8,393 bases of DNA from Candidatus Kapaibacterium sp. (GTDB lineage: Bacteria; Bacteroidota; Ignavibacteria; Kapaibacteriales; UBA2268). A program made the translations under genes and the position numbers. Below, piece by piece: positions 5,765 through 8,393 of the stretch; the first letter of the stretch is position 1; every line of letters starts with the position of its first letter. Below the pieces are notes generated by a model. That model was given only the letters and a program-made list of their open reading frames with translations. It was not told where the DNA came from and ran no database searches. The stretch is from positions 1-8,393 of the forward strand of contig JAUQWR010000136.1 of NCBI GenBank assembly GCA_030835065.1, written 5' to 3'.

Positions 5765-5848
5765 TGCCCGGAACAGGACTTGAACCTGCACCCCCGTACG
5801 GAGACTACACCCTGAATGTAGCGCGTCTGCCAATTCCGCCATCCGGGC
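5765..5848 (-). tRNA. tRNA-Leu (anticodon CAG)
   Basis: The minus strand holds an 84-nt class II tRNA. The acceptor stem GCCCGGA pairs with TCCGGGC, with discriminator A. The D arm carries GGCGGAATTGGCAGACGC, typical of tRNA-Leu. The anticodon stem CTACA/TGTAG encloses loop TTCAGGG, so the anticodon is CAG and reads CUG codons. The long variable arm is CTCCG-TA-CGGGG, and the T arm is GCAGG-TTCAAGT-CCTGT. CCA is not encoded and must be added after transcription. All stems pair, so it should be functional. It stands between the repeat array and the accessory island, a place where mobile DNA often integrates, but no duplicated tRNA end is seen in the window. Confidence 0.96.
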
Positions 5849-6213
5849 TAATTGACCTCAAAATCTTAAATACTATTCTTATTTCAGCTCAAAAATAGCA
5901 TTTCATAACATTTTGATGTTAAGACTTATATAATTCAATATAAAATTATTTTGCCTCTTTTTGTCGCATTTCAAACTTTATATTTCAAATAACGAATTAC
6001 AAAAATAAATTTAAAAGTAATAAAATGCAAAATTTATTTGATAGGATGGGCATTTGAAGAGTACCTAAAAATGTATTATTACATCTCACAATTATTATTC
6101 ATTTATAAAGTTATTATTTCTTACTTAGATTCAAATTCTAATATTAAAACTCTAAACCTGATAAACTGACTTAAATAGAGAAGTTTAATAGTTCTAACAC
6201 AGAGTAGCATAGC
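5849..6213. other. AT-rich intergenic stretch, no gene recognised
   Basis: These 365 bases are very AT-rich. I find only tiny frames (for example ten codons from 6024), no RNA signature and no convincing promoter. The part next to 5849 must hold the promoter of the minus-strand tRNA-Leu, but I could not fix its -35 and -10. The part before 6214 should hold signals for the plus-strand small gene, if that gene is still expressed. Confidence 0.6.
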
Positions 6214-6456
6214 TTGAAACAAGTTGGTGTCTATATCCAAAAATTAGCCCGTAAAGGTTATGAATGGGTTAATTATGAATCTGAACTTAAACCCGGTACT
6301 TATCTCCCAGGTGAAGGATTAGAAACTTTACTCGTTTTTGGATATGCTGACGATAATATTTATTCCATTATTAATGATGAAACTAAATTGTGCTGGCTTA
6401 AAAACGAATCAAGTAGCCTTGTTTATATAGAGGAAGAATTAATTATCAATATTTGA
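6214..6456 (+). CDS. Small soluble protein of unknown family, probably truncated by an in-frame TGA
   Basis: The frame gives 80 residues. It contains ARKGYEWVNYESELKPGTYLP and ETLLVFGYADDNIYSIIND, then CWLKNESSSLVYIEEELIINI. There is no signal peptide. The size and style suggest a small cytoplasmic protein of the immunity-protein kind, but I cannot name a family. The only start is TTG at 6214, three codons after an in-frame TAG, without a good RBS, so the 5' end may itself be decayed. After the TGA (6454-6456) the frame stays open to TAA at 6523-6525 and encodes HFEDHFIDWTYFLNNYVDVFGN. The second copy (7263-7374) has TGG (Trp) where this copy has TGA, and continues YFEDHFIDWTYF. The ancestral protein was thus about 104 residues, and this copy has a nonsense mutation. 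TGA is a normal stop elsewhere (motB), so recoding is unlikely. A convergent lipoprotein gene follows. Confidence 0.5.
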   Translation: MKQVGVYIQKLARKGYEWVNYESELKPGTYLPGEGLETLLVFGYADDNIYSIINDETKLCWLKNESSSLVYIEEELIINI

Positions 6457-6528
6457 CATTTCGAAGACCATTTTATTGATTGGACTTATTTTTTAAATAA
6501 CTATGTTGATGTTTTTGGAAATTAAAAT

Positions 6529-6557
6529 AAGGAGATAAACTTGGAAGTTAACTCCTT
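6529..6557. terminator. Hairpin between convergent genes, unit 1 (bidirectional terminator)
   Basis: AAGGAGATAAACTT (6529-6542) pairs with AAGTTAACTCCTT (6545-6557) across GG, with one bulge and one mismatch. It lies between the plus-strand small gene and the end of the convergent lipoprotein gene. On the minus strand it is followed by TATTTTAATTT, a moderate T tract; the plus side is poorer in T. The unit-2 hairpin is at the same place with a different sequence. Confidence 0.55.
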
Positions 6558-6572
6558 TAAACAATATGTTAT

Positions 6573-6977
6573 CTACAGTTTTAGTTCAAGTTTTAGTCCT
6601 TTTGGTAATTTTAATTCAATTCTCTTTTTTAGATATTCATTTAAACTTAGTGGACCATACATAATATCTTTTTGCAAATTTATTATCCAAAATTTTAATT
6701 CACTAGGATTGTCAATAGCAATATATATAGAATCAGTAAGAATTGGATAGTATGCCCATGGATTATTAACTTGACATGCAATTAGCCATTCGTTATTATT
6801 CTTATATTCAATTACTGTATAAGGAATAAATAATTTATCATTTGAACTTTTAAATATTGTTATATCTGTTCCTGATTCTCTTATATATTTCCAATTATTT
6901 GGTAAATCCTCATCATCGTCACTCATACTACATGAATACATGAATAATACAACCATTATTGATACTAATATTTTCAT
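6573..6977 (-). CDS. Small lipoprotein, DUF3997-like (tandem paralog 1), possible immunity protein
   Basis: The 134-residue protein starts at the ATG at 6977, not at the TTG four codons upstream, because GGAGG lies five bases before this ATG and the upstream frame is not conserved in the paralog. The signal peptide is MKILVSIMVVLFMYSC, with Cys16 as the probable lipidation site (the MYSC lipobox is slightly unusual). An acidic linker SMSDDDEDLP follows. The mature domain reads IPYTVIEYKNNNEWLIACQV (51-70), then SIYIAIDN (83-90), FWIINLQKDIMYGPLSLNEY (96-115), and a basic amphipathic end rich in Lys and Leu. This order (IxYTVxEY, LIACQ, WIIN, YGPLS) recalls the DUF3997 small lipoproteins from memory. 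It is about 90% identical to the copy at 7438-7842 (121 of 134). Function is unknown. The decayed YD-motif remnant upstream suggests an immunity role against a toxin, by inference. Confidence 0.8.
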   Translation of the reverse strand: MKILVSIMVVLFMYSCSMSDDDEDLPNNWKYIRESGTDITIFKSSNDKLFIPYTVIEYKNNNEWLIACQVNNPWAYYPILTDSIYIAIDNPSELKFWIINLQKDIMYGPLSLNEYLKKRIELKLPKGLKLELKL

Positions 6978-7099
6978 TTTTTCCTCCAAATAATTATATT
7001 CTCATATTGATACATCTTAGCAAAACATTCCTCGTAATCTTGATAAATTGGTTATGCGAAGTATTTATATCATTTTCTTTAAACTTAGATAACAACACT

Positions 7100-7246
7100 C
7101 TACTCTAATCCTCTGACAGTCTTAGTTCTGTTTATAGTTTGGTCATATTCTTCAATTCTTTCCACAGCACCATCAAGATTGTAAACAAACGTTGACAATA
7201 TATTAGATTTTAAAGTATTTAGCAAATGGTTTTTTATGGTAATTTG
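7100..7246 (-). pseudogene. 48-codon remnant of a larger gene's 3' end, unit 1 (YD/RHS-like motif)
   Basis: Minus-strand codons from 7246 to the TAG at 7100-7102 encode QITIKNHLL...VYNLDGAVERIEEYDQTINRTKTVRGLE. No start codon or RBS fits; upstream the frame reaches a stop within the repeat junction. The copy in unit 2 encodes the same peptide with 7 changes in 48, mostly mild (F/Y, L/I, A/T, K/N), and the same TAG, so the frame was under coding constraint. YNLDGxVERIEEYD resembles the Y-DG---R-EYD rhythm of YD/RHS repeats in polymorphic toxins, but one motif is weak evidence. The lipoprotein gene starts 122 bases downstream on the same strand, the order expected of a toxin tail followed by its immunity gene. 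Confidence 0.55.
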
Positions 7247-7262
7247 AACAAATATTTTTTTT

Positions 7263-7374
7263 GGCTTAAAAACGAATCAGCTAGCCTAGTTTTTATATCG
7301 AGGAAGAATTAATAATCAATATTTGGTATTTCGAAGACCATTTTATTGATTGGACTTATTTTTTTGGAAATTAA
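7263..7374 (+). pseudogene. Degenerate second copy of the plus-strand small gene (3' part only)
   Basis: The reading WLKNESASLVF matches residues 61-71 of the protein at 6214. A small insertion in a T run (AGCCTAGTTTTTATATCG) then shifts the frame. Beyond it the original frame resumes as EELIINI-like codons and continues NIWYFEDHFIDWTYFFGN to TAA at 7372-7374. A 21-base in-frame deletion, relative to unit 1, joins two T runs. The 5' part of the gene is missing, replaced by the end of the preceding unit. It cannot make the full protein. Confidence 0.75.
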
Positions 7375-7380
7375 AATAAG

Positions 7381-7404
7381 GAGATAAACTGGGTAGTTTA
7401 TCTC
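7381..7404. terminator. Perfect hairpin between convergent reading frames, unit 2
   Basis: GAGATAAACT (7381-7390) and AGTTTATCTC (7395-7404) form a perfect ten-pair stem around GGGT. It occupies the place of the unit-1 hairpin (6529-6557) but with different bases on the right arm, so the fold, rather than the sequence, is kept. On the minus strand it follows the lipoprotein stop and is followed by TTATTTTAATTT, so it probably terminates that gene. Confidence 0.6.
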
Positions 7405-7437
7405 ATTGAATCAATAAATTATCGACAATATTTTTAT

Positions 7438-7842
7438 CTACAGTTTTAGTTCAAGTTTTAGTCCTTTTGGTAATTTTAATTCAATTCTTTTTTTTAGATA
7501 TTCATTTAAACTTAGTGGACCATACATAATATCTTTTTGCAAATTTATTATCCAAAAATTTAATTCACGAGGATTGTCAATAGCAATATATATTGAATCA
7601 GTAAGAATTGGACCATACGCCTTCGGATTATTAACTTGACATGCAATTAGCCATTCGTTATTATTTTTATATTCAATTACTGTATAAGGAATAAATAATT
7701 TATCATTTGACCTTTTATCTATTGATATAGCTGTTCCTGATTCTCTTATATATATCCAATTATTTGGTAAATCCTCATAATCGCCACTCATACTACATGA
7801 ATACATGAATAATACTATCATTATTAATACTAATATTTTCAT
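7438..7842 (-). CDS. Small lipoprotein, DUF3997-like (tandem paralog 2), possible immunity protein
   Basis: The protein has 134 residues from the ATG at 7842, with GGAGG six bases upstream. A longer frame from 7893 exists, but in unit 1 the matching upstream ATG runs into a stop and the A run before the start differs by one base, so the extension is not conserved. The signal peptide is MKILVLIMIVLFMYSC, with Cys16 as the probable lipidation site. Residues 96-134, including FWIINLQKDIMYGPLS and the Lys/Leu-rich end, are identical to paralog 1. The 13 differences fall at 6, 9, 20, 22, 30, 38, 40, 42, 44, 74, 77, 92 and 95. Several change charge or size (D20G, D22Y, D38A, F42D, W74K, Y77G). Such patches would suit a recognition surface that has shifted, as between immunity paralogs, but relaxed selection could give the same. 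The role is unknown and the envelope location is inferred. Confidence 0.8.
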   Translation of the reverse strand: MKILVLIMIVLFMYSCSMSGDYEDLPNNWIYIRESGTAISIDKRSNDKLFIPYTVIEYKNNNEWLIACQVNNPKAYGPILTDSIYIAIDNPRELNFWIINLQKDIMYGPLSLNEYLKKRIELKLPKGLKLELKL

Positions 7843-7964
7843 TTTTTTCCTCCAAATAATTATATTCCCAAATTGATACATCTTACCAAACATTCCTTGT
7901 AATCTTGATAAATTGGTTATGCGAAGTATTTATCTCATTTTCTTTAAACTAAGATAAAAACACT

Positions 7965-8111
7965 CTACTCAAATCCTCTGACAGTCTTAGTTCTCTTTAT
8001 TGTTTGGTCATATTCTTCAATTCTTTCCACTGTACCATCAAGATTGTAAACATACGTTGACAATATATTAGAATTTATTGTACTAAGCAAATGATTTTTT
8101 ATGGTAATTTG
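7965..8111 (-). pseudogene. 48-codon remnant of a larger gene's 3' end, unit 2 (YD/RHS-like motif)
   Basis: Minus-strand codons from 8111 to TAG at 7965-7967 encode QITIKNHLL...VYNLDGTVERIEEYDQTIKRTKTVRGFE, 41 of 48 identical to the unit-1 remnant. The frame can be followed seven more codons upstream (to an in-frame TAG near 8130) without a start codon or RBS. It lies 122 bases before the paralog-2 lipoprotein start, as in unit 1. It is probably the preserved end of a gene whose main body was lost in the duplication. A short expressed peptide from a rare start codon cannot be ruled out. Confidence 0.55.
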
Positions 8112-8130
8112 AAAAATAATTTTTGAATTG

Positions 8131-8259
8131 CGCTAGCTTAAAAATCGAATCCGCTAGCCTAGTTTATATCGAAGAAGAATTAATAATCAATATTGGGCAT
8201 TCCGAAGACCATTTTGTCTCTTAGACTTATTTTTTGAATAACTATGTTGTTACTTTAGC
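8131..8259 (+). pseudogene. Degenerate third copy of the plus-strand small gene (3' part only)
   Basis: The frame reads LKIESASLVYIEEELIINIGHSEDHFVS and then TAG at 8222-8224, where unit 1 has TGG (Trp). Beyond it the similarity continues as TYFLNNYV until about 8259. The stretch SLVYIEEELIINI is the same as in the 6214 protein. At the codon of the unit-1 TGA this copy has GGG. The 5' part is absent, as in unit 2. No lipoprotein gene follows, so the third unit is cut off here. Confidence 0.75.
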
Positions 8260-8330
8260 AATTGCTCATACTTATTTATCAATTCTTATTTTTACAATTA
8301 TTAATCAAAAATGTATATATATAATTTTCA

Positions 8331-8357
8331 TATTTATTTATTGTATGTAAATAAATA
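8331..8357. repeat. AT-only inverted repeat
   Basis: TATTTATTTA (8331-8340) and TAAATAAATA (8348-8357) are perfectly complementary over ten bases around TTGTATG. Without G or C the stem would be weak as RNA; it could be a cruciform-prone or binding site. It lies outside the tandem unit. Confidence 0.45.
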
Positions 8358-8372
8358 TAAATCATGGAGTAC

Positions 8373-8387
8373 AATCCGAATCGGATT
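8373..8387. promoter_or_regulatory. Short palindrome AATCCG-AAT-CGGATT at the window edge
   Basis: AATCCG and CGGATT pair perfectly around AAT. It is the most GC-rich spot in the last 130 bases and could be an operator. An ATG at 8364 opens a frame that runs to the edge through this palindrome, but it has no RBS and only ten codons are visible, so no gene is called. Confidence 0.25.
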
Positions 8388-8393
8388 CATAAT

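Larger units (their letters stand above)
6391..8259. repeat. Tandem duplication: two full units of about 870 bp and a partial third
   Basis: The same segment begins near 6391, 7259 and 8131; the shared GGCTTAAAAA or AGCTTAAAAA word lies at 6395, 7263 and 8135, giving periods of 868 and 872 bp. Each full unit contains, in order, the tail of the plus-strand small gene, a hairpin, a minus-strand lipoprotein gene, and a minus-strand 48-codon remnant. The third copy stops near 8259, inside the tail. The left edge of units 2 and 3 is a new junction, joining the end of the previous unit to the middle of the small gene. Units 1 and 2 are about 90% alike, so the duplication is old enough to have diverged. 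Confidence 0.9.

Noticed and set aside
5765..5848. tRNA-Leu as an integration site with a duplicated att end
   Set aside because: No second copy of the tRNA 3' end and no integrase gene is present in the window.
6454..6456. TGA recoded as Trp
   Set aside because: motB ends in TGA at a natural end, and sibling copies are broken by other lesions, so simple pseudogene decay explains it.
6541..6750. 69-codon plus-strand frame
   Set aside because: Antisense to the lipoprotein at 6573-6977; the strong RBS and lipobox are on the minus strand.

Overview
The window is AT-rich, Gram-negative-type DNA. Four predicted proteins carry export signals, three of them with lipobox-like sequences, and one is a MotB/OmpA-type protein. 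The fliW-csrA pair shows a flagellated bacterium. Strong GGAGG ribosome-binding sites precede several genes but not others. My guess is the Bacteroidota/Chlorobi/Ignavibacteria neighbourhood, based on general look only and held with low confidence.

Layout. Positions 1-780 (minus) hold the N-terminal 260 residues of a GT2-like glycosyltransferase that runs off the left edge. A terminator-like hairpin sits directly before its start. Positions 781-1672 are mostly non-coding. They hold a possible small RNA ending in a clear intrinsic terminator (1094-1120), a long-range inverted repeat (1135-1195), a 47-codon exported peptide on the minus strand (1231-1374, strong RBS, sigma-54-like promoter), and a two-site operator plus extended -10 promoter before motB. 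Positions 1673-4842 (plus) carry a flagellar/regulatory run: MotB stator protein, FliW, CsrA, an unusual receiver-only response regulator and an unknown lipoprotein. The run ends in a strong terminator at 4872-4907. A FliA (sigma-28) promoter candidate lies before fliW. FliW binds and inhibits CsrA, so the fliW-csrA pair couples flagellar export to post-transcriptional control.

Positions 5011-5690 are five imperfect copies of a palindrome-like repeat built from CTTTGTG/CACAAAG and GCACTAAG words. A tRNA-Leu(CAG) follows at 5765-5848 (minus). Positions 5849-6213 hold no recognisable gene.

Positions 6214-8259 form a decaying accessory island: a roughly 870-bp unit present as two full tandem copies and a partial third. 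Each full unit holds, on the plus strand, the tail of a small gene; then a hairpin; then on the minus strand a 134-residue lipoprotein preceded by a 48-codon conserved reading-frame remnant. That remnant contains a YNLDG...IEEYD motif recalling the YD/RHS repeats of polymorphic toxins. The best hypothesis is an array of orphan immunity-type (or otherwise duplicated) lipoproteins with toxin-tail remnants; this is inference, not proof. Only the first plus-strand gene copy keeps a long open frame, and it carries an in-frame TGA beyond which the ancestral frame is still recognisable. The last 130 bases are AT-rich with two inverted repeats and no supported gene.
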